Positions 1 through 8,834 of a stretch of DNA of 42,174 nt are shown here, piece after piece; positions within the stretch are counted from its first letter, which is position 1; each line of letters opens with the position of its first letter. The position numbers and the translations under genes are program-made. The DNA comes from SLJN01 sp964505385 (GTDB lineage: Bacteria > Bacteroidota > Rhodothermia > Balneolales > Natronogracilivirgulaceae): NCBI GenBank assembly GCA_964505385.1, contig CAZDIA010000027.1, positions 1 to 42,174 on the forward strand. Reading direction: 5' to 3'. The notes beneath the pieces were generated by a model, which saw nothing but the letters and a program-made list of their open reading frames with translations, ran no database searches and was not told the DNA's origin.

Positions 1-470
1 GTAATGGAGCCGTTGGCGAACTACGTTCTTGACTTTCTTTTTCATAAAAGTTCACGGAGTTATCGCAGAGGGAGAGGGGTGTGGGCCTCTCACCCTGAGC
101 CTATCTGTCATACTGAGTCTGACGAAGCATGACTTGGGGGCAGCTTACTATCCATAAACTCCTTTGCTTGTGGAGGTGATTAATTTTTGAGTTTTCACCA
201 CAACGAGCACCAAGAAGACACAGCGGACACAACGGAAGAATAAATATAATAAACGTAGTGATTTTTGTGTCTTCTTTGTGGCCGTTGTGGTTAAGAACTA
301 AGACACGAGCATACTATCCATTGTTTCCAATGCTTTAGATTAAATCGTGCATGCAAGTCACCCTTCGTCAGGCTCAGGGTGACAGATGGGCTCAGTATGA
401 CAGATCTAAAACCCTTCTTCTCTGCGTCAACTCCATGTCCTCTGTGGTTTCCCTTCACGTATCCTGCGGT
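1..470. repeat. Composite nested inverted-repeat element upstream of cysD
   Basis: I see no gene here. Three repeat modules are arranged as nested inverted pairs. The outer pair is a degenerate 'gcagag'/'ctctgcgt' module (about 53-72 and 418-448). The next is a 'caccctgagcc...gacgaag' module (91-132 and, inverted, 357-405). The innermost is 'caccacaacgagcacc...agaagacac' (196-232) against 'gtgtcttctttgtggccg...' (267-292). The same modules occur at 3165-3826 and 8955-9376. They resemble short intergenic repeats common in environmental bacterial genomes. No transposase gene is present, so this is probably non-autonomous. Confidence 0.7.
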
Positions 471-497
471 TAACCGAATAAATTCGTATTTTCTTAA

Positions 498-542
498 TGC
501 GAAAATGGCTCAGTATTAGTTAAAACATATTGCATTTTCGCA
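498..542. promoter_or_regulatory. Perfect 10-bp inverted repeat upstream of cysD
   Basis: The arms tgcgaaaatg (498-507) and cattttcgca (533-542) are exact reverse complements separated by 25 bp, ending 34 bp before the cysD start. It could be an operator for a sulfur-responsive regulator or a transcript hairpin. I do not recognise a known operator, and no clear promoter hexamers are visible around it. Confidence 0.4.
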
Positions 543-576
543 CTTTAAGTCAGCACAAGAAATATCAATATAATCC

Positions 577-1473
577 ATGGTAAAATCCCATTTAACAGAA
601 CTTGAGAATGAAGCGGTTTATGTAATGCGGGAAGTGGCCGCTCAGTTTGAACGTCCCGCGCTATTGTTTTCCGGGGGTAAGGACTCTATCGTGATGGTGC
701 ATCTTGCCTACAAAGCTTTTCGTCCGGCACCGATTCCGTATCCGCTTATGCACATCGATACGGGCCATAATTTCCCTGAGACCATGGAGTTCCGTGATGA
801 TCTTGTGAAGAGGTACGGCGCGCAACTGATTGTCGGAAGTGTTCAGGAATCAATTGATAAAGGCAGAGTGAAAGAAGAAACCGGTCCGGATGCCAGCCGG
901 AATGCACTCCAGACGGTAACGCTGCTGGATACCATCAAAGAACACAAAATTGATGCTGCATTAGGCGGCGGTCGACGGGATGAAGAAAAAGCACGCGCCA
1001 AAGAGCGTTTCTTTTCTCACCGGGATGTCTTTGGCCAGTGGGATCCCAAGCAGCAAAGACCGGAACTCTGGAACCTCTACAACGGCAGAAAGAATGCGGG
1101 CGAACATTTCCGGGTATTTCCGCTCAGCAACTGGACCGAAATGGATGTATGGCAGTACATTGCAAGGGAAAAAATTAAAATCCCGAATCTTTATTTCGCA
1201 CATCGGCGAAAGGTGTTTAACCGCAACGGCGTGATTCTGGCGGACAGCGAATTTGTAACTCCTCAGGAAGACGAAGAGATTTATGAGGAGACCGTACGTT
1301 TCAGAACCATTGGTGATGCAACCTGCACCGGCGCGGTGATATCCAATGCTTCTTCACTTGATGATATCATACTTGAAGTAGCCGCGGCCCGGGAAACGGA
1401 ACGGGGTAATCGCAGCGATGATAAAAGAAGCGAGGCTGCAATGGAAGATCGTAAAAAACTTGGGTATTTCTGA
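577..1473 (+). CDS. cysD: Sulfate adenylyltransferase subunit 2 (CysD)
   Basis: This is the catalytic subunit of ATP sulfurylase, which forms adenosine 5'-phosphosulfate (APS) from sulfate and ATP in the cytoplasm, driven by its GTPase partner CysN. The 298-residue length is normal for CysD. The PP-loop ATP-pyrophosphatase motif SGGKDS is at residues 32-37. The family signature GGGRRDEEKARAKER follows near residue 130, and the HIDTGHNFPET segment is also typical. The ATG at 577 gives the usual N-terminus (LTELENEAVYVMRE) but has no strong Shine-Dalgarno sequence. cysN follows 121 bp downstream on the same strand, the usual order. No cysH, cysC or sulfate transporter gene is in the window, so the rest of the pathway must lie elsewhere. 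Identification is secure. Confidence 0.97.
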   Translation: MVKSHLTELENEAVYVMREVAAQFERPALLFSGGKDSIVMVHLAYKAFRPAPIPYPLMHIDTGHNFPETMEFRDDLVKRYGAQLIVGSVQESIDKGRVKEETGPDASRNALQTVTLLDTIKEHKIDAALGGGRRDEEKARAKERFFSHRDVFGQWDPKQQRPELWNLYNGRKNAGEHFRVFPLSNWTEMDVWQYIAREKIKIPNLYFAHRRKVFNRNGVILADSEFVTPQEDEEIYEETVRFRTIGDATCTGAVISNASSLDDIILEVAAARETERGNRSDDKRSEAAMEDRKKLGYF

Positions 1474-1594
1474 TCAGTGCTTGCCAGTGAGAATCCCGCC
1501 ATTCACCATACTTTAACAAATTAATTTGGTTATTTCCGGAGTTGCTACGTGAAATCATGATTAATCCCGGAATCAAAATTATATCAGAATATTA

Positions 1595-3145
1595 ATGACT
1601 ACAGCTGAAGAAAGATTAAAATCGATCAATAAAGAATATAATATGGATTTGCTTCGGTTCACCACAGCCGGCAGTGTGGACGATGGCAAAAGTACGCTCA
1701 TTGGCCGGCTGCTTTATGATTCGAAGTCGATTTTTGAAGATCAAATGGAGGCGCTCGAGCGGACTACCAAACAGGCCGGTGAAGAGCACGTCAATCTTGC
1801 ACTCTTGACGGACGGACTCCGCGCCGAGCGTGAGCAGAAAATTACTATTGATGTCGCTTACCGCTATTTTGCCACTCCGCGCCGAAAATTCATTATTGCC
1901 GACACGCCGGGCCACGTTCAGTATACCCGGAACATGGTCACCGGCGCATCAACTGCCGACCTTGCTATTATCCTGGTGGATGCGCGCAACGGGGTGCTTA
2001 CACAATCCAAACGTCACGCTTTTATAGCGTCATTGCTGCAAATTCCCCACCTCGTTGTAGCCATTAATAAGATGGATCTGGTGGATTATTCCGAGGATCG
2101 CTACAATGAGATCATCCGGGATTTTGAGCAATTTGCAAACAAGCTGGAAGTGGATGATATCACCTACATCCCCATAAGCGCCCTGAAAGGGGATAACATT
2201 GTGGATAAGAGCGAAAACATGGAGTGGTATAACGGTCCGACGCTGCTTTATCAGCTTGAGCACGTAAATATCAGTGCACCCCAGAACCTGATTGATTTTC
2301 GTCTGCCGGTGCAATATGTGATACGCCCGCATCAGGATTTTCGCGGATTTGCCGGGAATGTAGTGTCCGGCGGGTTGCGCAAAGGTGAAGAGGTGATGGT
2401 GCTGCCATCCCGTATCAGCAGCAAGGTATCATCGGTAAGTGGATTGAACGGTGAAACGGAGGAAGTCTCCGCCGGTGATAATGTAGTTGTTGAGCTGGAA
2501 GATGATATCGATGTTAGCCGTGGTGATATGATCGTGCGCCCAAAGAACGTGCCTCACATAGGCACCCGGTTTGAAGCGTATCTGTGCTGGATGAATGAGG
2601 AAGATCTGGATTTCAACCGGTCATATATCATCATGCAGACCACACGGTCGGCTCAAGCATATGTCAACAAGATCATTTATCATATTAATGTGGATACTCT
2701 CCATAGAGAAAATGGGGATAGTATGGCGCTCAATGAGATAGGCCGTGTTGAGCTGACGACTTCATCCCCGCTTTTCTACGATGCTTATGGGGATAATAGC
2801 TATACCGGAAGTTTTATTCTGATCGATCCGGACAGCAATGTTACGGTTGCCGCCGGGATGATCCGAAGCGCATCTACTGCAAGTGCGGATGCCGCCGGCG
2901 CAGATAAAGACGTTGTTATGACCGGCGTCAAAGATGTCTGGTTTGATGATGAGCGATTCTACGTAGTGCTTGGAGACGGACGAACGCTCGGAGTGCCACT
3001 AAGTTGGTTCCCGACGCTTCAAAAAGCGGATAAGCAAACCTGTGATGATTATAACATATCCACAGACGGCCTGATCATCACCTGGAAATCGCTGGATCTG
3101 ACCGTATCTGTACCTCAGCTTTTTGATTTGAGCAGGGGAAATTAA
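1595..3145 (+). CDS. cysN: Sulfate adenylyltransferase subunit 1 (CysN) with C-terminal DUF2442-like domain
   Basis: This is the GTPase regulatory subunit of ATP sulfurylase; GTP hydrolysis drives APS synthesis by CysD. The elongation-factor-like GTPase motifs are GSVDDGKST (residues 26-34, P-loop), DTPGH (103-107) and NKMD (158-161). Beta-barrel domains follow to about residue 430 (GSFILIDPDSNVTVAAGMIR). No APS kinase (CysC) domain is fused. Instead residues about 440-512 resemble DUF2442: a V-x-D-V-W-F-D-D start, a VLGDGRTLGVPLSWFP core and a late W-x-x-L-D segment. DUF2442 proteins are usually small stand-alone proteins of unknown function, so this fusion is unusual as far as I know. There is no frameshift or stop between the two parts. 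The gene is the second in a cysDN pair and is followed by a repeat-rich spacer. Confidence 0.95.
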   Translation: MTTAEERLKSINKEYNMDLLRFTTAGSVDDGKSTLIGRLLYDSKSIFEDQMEALERTTKQAGEEHVNLALLTDGLRAEREQKITIDVAYRYFATPRRKFIIADTPGHVQYTRNMVTGASTADLAIILVDARNGVLTQSKRHAFIASLLQIPHLVVAINKMDLVDYSEDRYNEIIRDFEQFANKLEVDDITYIPISALKGDNIVDKSENMEWYNGPTLLYQLEHVNISAPQNLIDFRLPVQYVIRPHQDFRGFAGNVVSGGLRKGEEVMVLPSRISSKVSSVSGLNGETEEVSAGDNVVVELEDDIDVSRGDMIVRPKNVPHIGTRFEAYLCWMNEEDLDFNRSYIIMQTTRSAQAYVNKIIYHINVDTLHRENGDSMALNEIGRVELTTSSPLFYDAYGDNSYTGSFILIDPDSNVTVAAGMIRSASTASADAAGADKDVVMTGVKDVWFDDERFYVVLGDGRTLGVPLSWFPTLQKADKQTCDDYNISTDGLIITWKSLDLTVSVPQLFDLSRGN

Positions 3146-3296
3146 TAAAGGGCTTTCTTTTTAACCGCTGAGTACGCGGAGTTGGTGCAGAGCGAGTTAC
3201 TTTACCGAAGAGGTACAGAGTTTGGGGGAGAAGAATGAGGTTTTTTATATGTCACCCTTAGATTGACGAAGGGTGACTTGCATGCGCACCATCACT

Positions 3297-3549
3297 CCAC
3301 GAGCCCGGGGCTTTATGTATTTTATGCTTGTTTCTTATTTGTTAACCACAACGGCCACAAAGAAGACACAAAGACCACTACGCCATTTTTATTTATTCCT
3401 TTGTGGTGCCCGTCGTGTCTTCGTTGTGCTCGTGGTGGTGAAAACCTTAAAAAAATAATTACCAACTCAATTACTCACAAAACTGAAAACCCTCTGCGTT
3501 AACTCTGTGTTCTCTGCGATTAAAAAGAGCCCAACAATTCGGCAGCCCA
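3297..3549. repeat. 253-bp perfect direct repeat, distal copy
   Basis: This copy is identical base for base to 3574-3826, with a period of 277 bp and 24 bp between copies. It includes only the left arm (ggcagccca, 3541-3549) of the terminator hairpin that is complete in the other copy. It is therefore probably the derived copy of a tandem duplication. Confidence 0.9.
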
Positions 3550-3573
3550 CCTGGGAGTGAAATCCCGAGCGAG

Positions 3574-3826
3574 CCACGAGCCCGGGGCTTTATGTATTTT
3601 ATGCTTGTTTCTTATTTGTTAACCACAACGGCCACAAAGAAGACACAAAGACCACTACGCCATTTTTATTTATTCCTTTGTGGTGCCCGTCGTGTCTTCG
3701 TTGTGCTCGTGGTGGTGAAAACCTTAAAAAAATAATTACCAACTCAATTACTCACAAAACTGAAAACCCTCTGCGTTAACTCTGTGTTCTCTGCGATTAA
3801 AAAGAGCCCAACAATTCGGCAGCCCA
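3574..3826. repeat. 253-bp perfect direct repeat, gene-proximal copy
   Basis: Identical to 3297-3549. It runs directly into the intact terminator hairpin at 3818-3843, so this is probably the original copy. Confidence 0.9.
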
Positions 3827-3843
3827 TCTTAGAGTGGGCTGCC
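3818..3843 (-). terminator. Terminator-like hairpin after the amidase/beta-helix gene
   Basis: The arms ggcagccca (3818-3826) and tgggctgcc (3835-3843) form a perfect GC-rich 9-bp stem, 22 bp beyond the stop codon of the minus-strand gene. Reading the minus strand, the T-run comes late (about 15 nt after the stem), so it is a weaker terminator than its relative at 9377-9412. Confidence 0.6.
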
Positions 3844-3865
3844 GAAGGGGGCAAGTTGACATAAA

Positions 3866-6800
3866 TTACTTGACGAACATCATTTTTTCGGTGTCTGTGA
3901 AGTTTTCAGTTTGAAGGCGGTAGATGTAGGTCCCGCTTGCCAGGCCGGAGGCGTCAAAGGTCACGTTGTGGGTTCCGGCTTCCTGTTGTTCGTTTACCAG
4001 TGTTTCAACGCGGCGACCCTCAATTGTATAGACCGTTAATTCTACCTGTGAGGTTTCCGGGAGACGGTATTCAATGGTTGTAGCCGGATTAAACGGGTTG
4101 GGGTAGTTGTCTTTCAACTCATATTCTCCGGGCTGCTCAGCAACGGGCTCTTCATCGGATTTAGTAATTAACTCGATGTCGTGTTCATAAGCACCTTTGT
4201 ATGGATATACATCTGAGCGCGGATTGCCCTCGATATCTACGGTCACTTCTGCGAGCGGTGTTCCGGAAAGGGTGGTTTGCCCGTCGGACTCCTCACCTAA
4301 CCGCAAATTATCATCGGACTTAAAGAAGACTTCATCTACCCGGCTGGCATCACCTTCTCCGGTTTCATTCTGCCATTCTGATAAATCTTCAAGCTCTTCT
4401 CCATCAAGTACTGCAAAGTCCGCCTCTTCTGTATACCATAAGTTGTAGTCGTTGGTAAGAGCTTCTAACTCCACATCCCATTCAACAAGTGCTGCCATAT
4501 CCGAAGTGCTGATGTTGCGGAATATGTTGTTGATAAAGCTGAACTCGGCAGAGGAAGTAGTAATATCATTTTCCCAGCCTATGGGTGATACAACCATATT
4601 TTCATTAATATCCTCGATATTAATGCTGTTATGATAGAAATTATAAGCCTCGCCGCCACCTTCCCTGTGGATGGCAATTCCATATGGACTGTTATAAGTG
4701 GATTGGCGAGCTTCATAATCTTCCACATAACTGATGGTGTTGTTGTAGAAATTGAGTTCACCGACATTCAGGTTGATGTTGATCCCGGCCAGATACGTGG
4801 GATTAGCTGAGTTTGAGCCGGCCATTAGAATTTCGTTGCGTTGTGTCAGTGAGTTCTCAACGGCCGCGTAGTATATGCCGGCATAAAATCCAGGGGAGTC
4901 TGTAAGCCCCGAAATTATTATCGTATTGTCTTCATACGTATCCTCGTCGTTAACAAAGGTAGTGATACCACGCTGACCTGCATGGATTTCGTTACCGGAA
5001 ATTAATGTATTGGTAACCGGTAAACCGGAAGTACCCCAAACACGGACTCCGTCAGAGAAATGAGCTTCTTCGGTACCGATTTGATTGTTTTCAATAACAA
5101 TATTGTCAGGCGCTACGGTGGCGGCATCATCTCTGCGGATTTGAACTCCGCCTCCGCCATAGAGCTGATTGCCGGTGTCATGGGTGATCGTCAGGTGCCG
5201 GATGGTCACATTCTGCGCATCTTCGGTCACAAATAGAGCGGCACCGCTTTCTTCTTCGGTAAGCGTTAATTGTAACCCGGCGGCTTCTCCGCTGTCTTCA
5301 GTCTTTCCGGAGAATATCACGTTAGAGGTATTGCGAATGTGAATACCGTCAGCAAGTGTGAGTTCAAACTTTTCATCATAAGCCGGTTTGATCACCAGAT
5401 CATTTTCTTCGCTGAACAAATCGTTTTCCAGTATTGCTGTTTCGGTAGTGTCGTAAATATCACTGGTGATGTAAAGTGTTTTCGGCCGGCTGATATCCAG
5501 ATCACTCAGGATGAAGAAAGCTTCGCTAAGCGTCTGAAAGTTGGGGTTGGATCCATCCGGGCCGCTTCCTTCGACTCCGACGTAATAATCCGTGGCGTCG
5601 ACGATGGTCAACGGGACTTCTCCCTCATGGGCACCCATGTACGGCTTGGTCCAGTTGCGTTCATTGCCGAAGAAGTCGGTGTCTATATTCGGGTCAGGTA
5701 TACCCGCAAACTGCACATCACCTACCGAAGGGTCGACCAACCGAAGGTCCGTTTCAGAAACAAAGTTAACATCCGTGCTGGAAGAGGCTTCATCCTGATC
5801 CGATATTTCACGCCAATGATTCAGGTCTTCTATGACTTCCTCACCATAACGTCCGAGGTAAGCTTCATCACCACTTGCGAAGTAGTTGTTGTAATCAAAA
5901 TTTCTGGAGAGACCCTCGATTGGAGTAATTTCCCCCGGATCAAAAGAGAAATCCACTTCCGGCATGATGAACGCTTTTGCCCCTTCTGCCTGAGACCGGT
6001 TAATAAACAGGTTGTTATAAGCTAATAACTGACCACCAATATCCGCGGAAGTTTCATCGGATATGCTGAAAGCAGCCGTGCTGCCGAACGCTTCGGACTC
6101 CTCTACATGCACCGTATTATACACAAACCGGGAAGATGAAAGTTCATCTTCGGTATCATGAATGCTAAGACCGAAGAGTGACCCCGGCTCCGCTGTTTCT
6201 TCGTTGCCGGTAAACCGGATGATGTTGTTATAAACACGGCTGTCGGTAGTGGAATTAAATTCGATACCGGCTTGATGAGCTTCTGTTGCCTCGATGGCAA
6301 TTTCATTTTCATAAGCGGATATATCCGTAGATTCAGTTAGCCGGATGGCGCCGGCACGGTCGGCTTGATCACTGCCGGCTGCACCGGTAAACTTTTGGCC
6401 ACTGATATTCAGGGATTCCGAGTTGTATACCGAAATGCCGTTATCCTTGTAAAAGAATTCATTTTCATCAAGCTGTACACCGGATATGGTATTTGCAATA
6501 CTCAGTCCCGCGGCCAGTCCTTTATCGTGCTCGCCAAAAGTGTTGCCGGTTATAGCAATCTGTTCAGAATCTGAAATATCGGATATGCTGATTCCTGTGA
6601 GGTCATTTTCTGAGTCATCCGCCCGGAAAGAAATTCCCTCGATGGTGATGTGATCAGATTCATTGGTGATGTGCATCAGATTATTGAGATCGCCGTCTCC
6701 TGTCAATGTGATGGATCCATCATCTTGTGTACCATCAAAGGTGATGTATTGTGTTTCATCTAAAACAATTCCGCTTTCATTAGATCCTGTGAGATGAATG

Positions 6801-8188
6801 GTAACATCACTTTCCCCGGCCGGGCGGAATATAATGTTGGTCAGTTCCTGAAGCTCATCGGCTTCAAGAGTAAGCTCTGATGCATCTTCTTCCAGGTCTT
6901 CGTGAATATTAACAATGCTTGCAGCTTCCGGTTCAGTAGTATTAAAGAATTCAAAAGCATCTGCCAGAGATTCAAATCCAAGCTCGTGATCGTCCTGCGG
7001 GATATGGTATTCCTCAATGGTATCCATAAACTCCGCAGTTTCCTCACGGACCATATCCAGCTCATCATAAAGGTTGTCACCGGGACATTGAGTCGGGTTG
7101 TAATCCCGGTGGCCACCAATGTGTTCGGTTTCCTCATCCATTTCCACTTTTGTAGAGCTGTCAAGCACGTCGATATCAGCCAGGTCGGCGCGCCATGCAA
7201 GCAGGTGGTATAAGCCATCGAGGGCATCTTCTGTTGGGAAATTGTCATCAACATCAAAATTACCGATTACGCAGAAGCCAAGTGCATTGGTGTTTTGACC
7301 GCCAATGTGAGCTCCGGTAACATTTTCCTCTTCTTCGCTGTGGAACGCGCGGCCCTGGAACATCGAGCCATCCTCACCAACAAGCCACTGGTAGCCAATA
7401 TCGGCCCAGTCGTTTCCATCGACATGCCAGCCGTGGATGGTTCTCACTACCGCAGCCCAGTCATCCACATCGTGCTCGGAGGCTGAGTGATGAACCACGA
7501 GATGGGTAACATCCATAGGATCCCGGTCACTGTTCGTATTACTCAGGTCGAGCGGTTCACCCCAGGTTTCACGGTCGATGTATTCAGGTTCGAGCAGGGA
7601 TTCACCCTGAATTTCAAGATTGTGCCGGGCGGTAGCTCTCATTTGCTCCATATCCTCTTCCGGGGTAGCGGTAGGATTGATGAAAGCGAAATCCAGGTTT
7701 TTGACTACCAGCTCTTCATTCCATTCATCAGAAGCGGTTAGACGGTACTCGATAACCTTGGTATTTGGATCGAAGAAAACAAGCTGGCCGCTGTGTCGGC
7801 CATCCTCCACAGGAAAGTGCGGATCGAAGCCGGCGTCGAACCAGTCAGTCCATTCTTCACCATCAACAGAGCCCCGGATTTCGAGTTCAATGCCGTCCGG
7901 TGCATTTCGGTCAGCAATCCATATATTTCCGACGCCAAGAATAGGCGCAACGTCTTCAAGGGGCACTTCCACGCTGCCTGAATGCGAAGTTGTAGTGCCG
8001 TCTTCAAATCTGAGGGTTATTCCGTCAGTCTGCCGTGCTTGAACTTCAAATTCTTCCTGGACATCTGAAGTTGAAAAATCCAATGAATATTCTTCATAGG
8101 CAGGTTGTTGCTGTGCCAGACTGTGTGTTGCTGTAAAAGCAATGAGCATCAACAATATGCCTGAGAATGGTAGTATTTTAATCTGCAT
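3866..8188 (-). CDS. Secreted PGRP/amidase_2 N-acetylmuramoyl-L-alanine amidase with beta-helix region and T9SS sorting domain
   Basis: This 1440-residue protein probably cleaves the amide bond between MurNAc and the stem peptide of peptidoglycan outside the cell. A signal peptide covers residues 1 to about 25 (cut near SLAQ). A beta-rich N-terminal domain spans about 35-175. The amidase_2/PGRP domain spans about 225-385, with likely zinc ligands His233 (in VVHHSA), His360 and Cys368 (in GGHRDYNPTQCPGD). From about 410 to 1300 come repeated N/D/G-rich strands (such as SRVYNNIIRFTGN) typical of a right-handed parallel beta-helix, possibly two sections. A type A T9SS sorting domain spans 1355-1440 (NYPNPFNPATT, then SGTYIYRL, ending MMFVK). 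The C-terminal tag suggests cell-surface attachment or release through T9SS. It is the most downstream gene of the minus-strand block. Substrate and catalytic activity are inferred from the motifs. Confidence 0.9.
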   Translation of the reverse strand: MQIKILPFSGILLMLIAFTATHSLAQQQPAYEEYSLDFSTSDVQEEFEVQARQTDGITLRFEDGTTTSHSGSVEVPLEDVAPILGVGNIWIADRNAPDGIELEIRGSVDGEEWTDWFDAGFDPHFPVEDGRHSGQLVFFDPNTKVIEYRLTASDEWNEELVVKNLDFAFINPTATPEEDMEQMRATARHNLEIQGESLLEPEYIDRETWGEPLDLSNTNSDRDPMDVTHLVVHHSASEHDVDDWAAVVRTIHGWHVDGNDWADIGYQWLVGEDGSMFQGRAFHSEEEENVTGAHIGGQNTNALGFCVIGNFDVDDNFPTEDALDGLYHLLAWRADLADIDVLDSSTKVEMDEETEHIGGHRDYNPTQCPGDNLYDELDMVREETAEFMDTIEEYHIPQDDHELGFESLADAFEFFNTTEPEAASIVNIHEDLEEDASELTLEADELQELTNIIFRPAGESDVTIHLTGSNESGIVLDETQYITFDGTQDDGSITLTGDGDLNNLMHITNESDHITIEGISFRADDSENDLTGISISDISDSEQIAITGNTFGEHDKGLAAGLSIANTISGVQLDENEFFYKDNGISVYNSESLNISGQKFTGAAGSDQADRAGAIRLTESTDISAYENEIAIEATEAHQAGIEFNSTTDSRVYNNIIRFTGNEETAEPGSLFGLSIHDTEDELSSSRFVYNTVHVEESEAFGSTAAFSISDETSADIGGQLLAYNNLFINRSQAEGAKAFIMPEVDFSFDPGEITPIEGLSRNFDYNNYFASGDEAYLGRYGEEVIEDLNHWREISDQDEASSSTDVNFVSETDLRLVDPSVGDVQFAGIPDPNIDTDFFGNERNWTKPYMGAHEGEVPLTIVDATDYYVGVEGSGPDGSNPNFQTLSEAFFILSDLDISRPKTLYITSDIYDTTETAILENDLFSEENDLVIKPAYDEKFELTLADGIHIRNTSNVIFSGKTEDSGEAAGLQLTLTEEESGAALFVTEDAQNVTIRHLTITHDTGNQLYGGGGVQIRRDDAATVAPDNIVIENNQIGTEEAHFSDGVRVWGTSGLPVTNTLISGNEIHAGQRGITTFVNDEDTYEDNTIIISGLTDSPGFYAGIYYAAVENSLTQRNEILMAGSNSANPTYLAGININLNVGELNFYNNTISYVEDYEARQSTYNSPYGIAIHREGGGEAYNFYHNSINIEDINENMVVSPIGWENDITTSSAEFSFINNIFRNISTSDMAALVEWDVELEALTNDYNLWYTEEADFAVLDGEELEDLSEWQNETGEGDASRVDEVFFKSDDNLRLGEESDGQTTLSGTPLAEVTVDIEGNPRSDVYPYKGAYEHDIELITKSDEEPVAEQPGEYELKDNYPNPFNPATTIEYRLPETSQVELTVYTIEGRRVETLVNEQQEAGTHNVTFDASGLASGTYIYRLQTENFTDTEKMMFVK

Positions 8189-8270
8189 ACTTCAAGTTGT
8201 TTTTGATTTAATTGAGAACCAGTTTTGGGGTTTTAGTGCCTGAAGGTTACTTCTCTGTTATATTTAGCGA

Positions 8271-8298
8271 GATAACCGGGTGCCTGATTCCGGTTATC
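8271..8298 (-). terminator. Hairpin after the acidic lipoprotein gene
   Basis: The arms gataaccgg (8271-8279) and ccggttatc (8290-8298) form a perfect 9-bp inverted repeat, 5 bp beyond the lipoprotein stop codon and before the amidase start. No good T-run follows on the minus strand, so it may attenuate rather than fully terminate transcription into the amidase gene. Confidence 0.5.
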
Positions 8299-8303
8299 AA
8301 GTA

Positions 8304-8834
8304 TTATTCCGGCCGGAACCACCTTTCCAGATAAGAGCCTGAAACACCGTGGAAGCTGTCCATCCGGTAATCCACGCTTTTACCTTCATCAAAAAAGATA
8401 TACAAGCCGGTAGCATCATCGGGATAGAGGCGATACACCGTTGCTTCCTTGCTACGTCCGTTATCCCGTTTTCCCTGGCGGATCAGAGCCTCTGATTCAC
8501 CAAGTTCTTCTTCAATTTCCTGAGGTGTTCGCTGAAGAACATGGAGCCGGCCCTCATCGTCAAGGGCTTCCCTGATATGAGCTCTGACCATATCGGGGTC
8601 AAGCTCAACAAATTCCTCTTCATCAGGTTCGGCTTCAACAGGCTCATCGTCTATTGCCTCATCCTCCGGCAGCGCATCTTCAGCTTCTTCTTCCTGAGGT
8701 TCGGTTACCTCATTTACTTCCTGATCATCATACGGAACCGCTTCCTCGTTAGCCGAGTCATTTTCTCCGCATCCGTAAATCATAAAAATAATTAAGATGA
8801 TAACAGTGACAATAGCCTTATTATAAAATGGCAT
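8304..8834 (-). CDS. Acidic outer-membrane-type lipoprotein of unknown function
   Basis: This is a 176-residue protein that I do not recognise. Residues 1 to about 21 are a hydrophobic signal ending in the lipobox IYGC, which predicts lipidation at Cys22. Residues about 23-78 are a Glu/Asp/Pro-rich linker of very low complexity, typical of surface lipoproteins in halophiles. The rest (about 80-176) is a compact domain with a helical start (DPDMVRAHIREAL) and a beta-rich end (TVYRLYPDDATGLYIFFDEG). The start at 8834 is supported by the signal peptide. It sits 115 bp upstream of the amidase gene on the same strand. Both genes carry the 10-mer tggttctcaa upstream, so they may be co-regulated. 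A partner role for the amidase is only a guess. Confidence 0.8.
   Translation of the reverse strand: MPFYNKAIVTVIILIIFMIYGCGENDSANEEAVPYDDQEVNEVTEPQEEEAEDALPEDEAIDDEPVEAEPDEEEFVELDPDMVRAHIREALDDEGRLHVLQRTPQEIEEELGESEALIRQGKRDNGRSKEATVYRLYPDDATGLYIFFDEGKSVDYRMDSFHGVSGSYLERWFRPE

Larger units (their letters stand above)
3146..3865. repeat. Repeat-filled convergent spacer between cysN and the amidase gene
   Basis: No gene is supported here; open frames in it lie inside repeats. The stretch holds the same modules as 1-470: a 'ccgctgagtacgcggag' module (3165-3190), a 'gtcacccttagattgacgaagggtgac' palindrome (about 3250-3275), a long imperfect palindrome starting 'aaccacaacggccacaaaga' (3342-3456), and 'ctctgcgttaactctgtgtt' (from 3492). 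Part of the block is then repeated exactly (see the direct-repeat entries). The segment ends with the terminator hairpin of the minus-strand amidase gene. Confidence 0.75.

Noticed and set aside
3263..3502. Small plus-strand open frames in the spacer after cysN
   Set aside because: They lie wholly within palindromic repeats and encode no plausible protein.
5339..6025. 228-codon plus-strand open frame inside the amidase gene
   Set aside because: It is antisense to a continuous, motif-rich gene and has no signal, domain or repeat pattern of its own.
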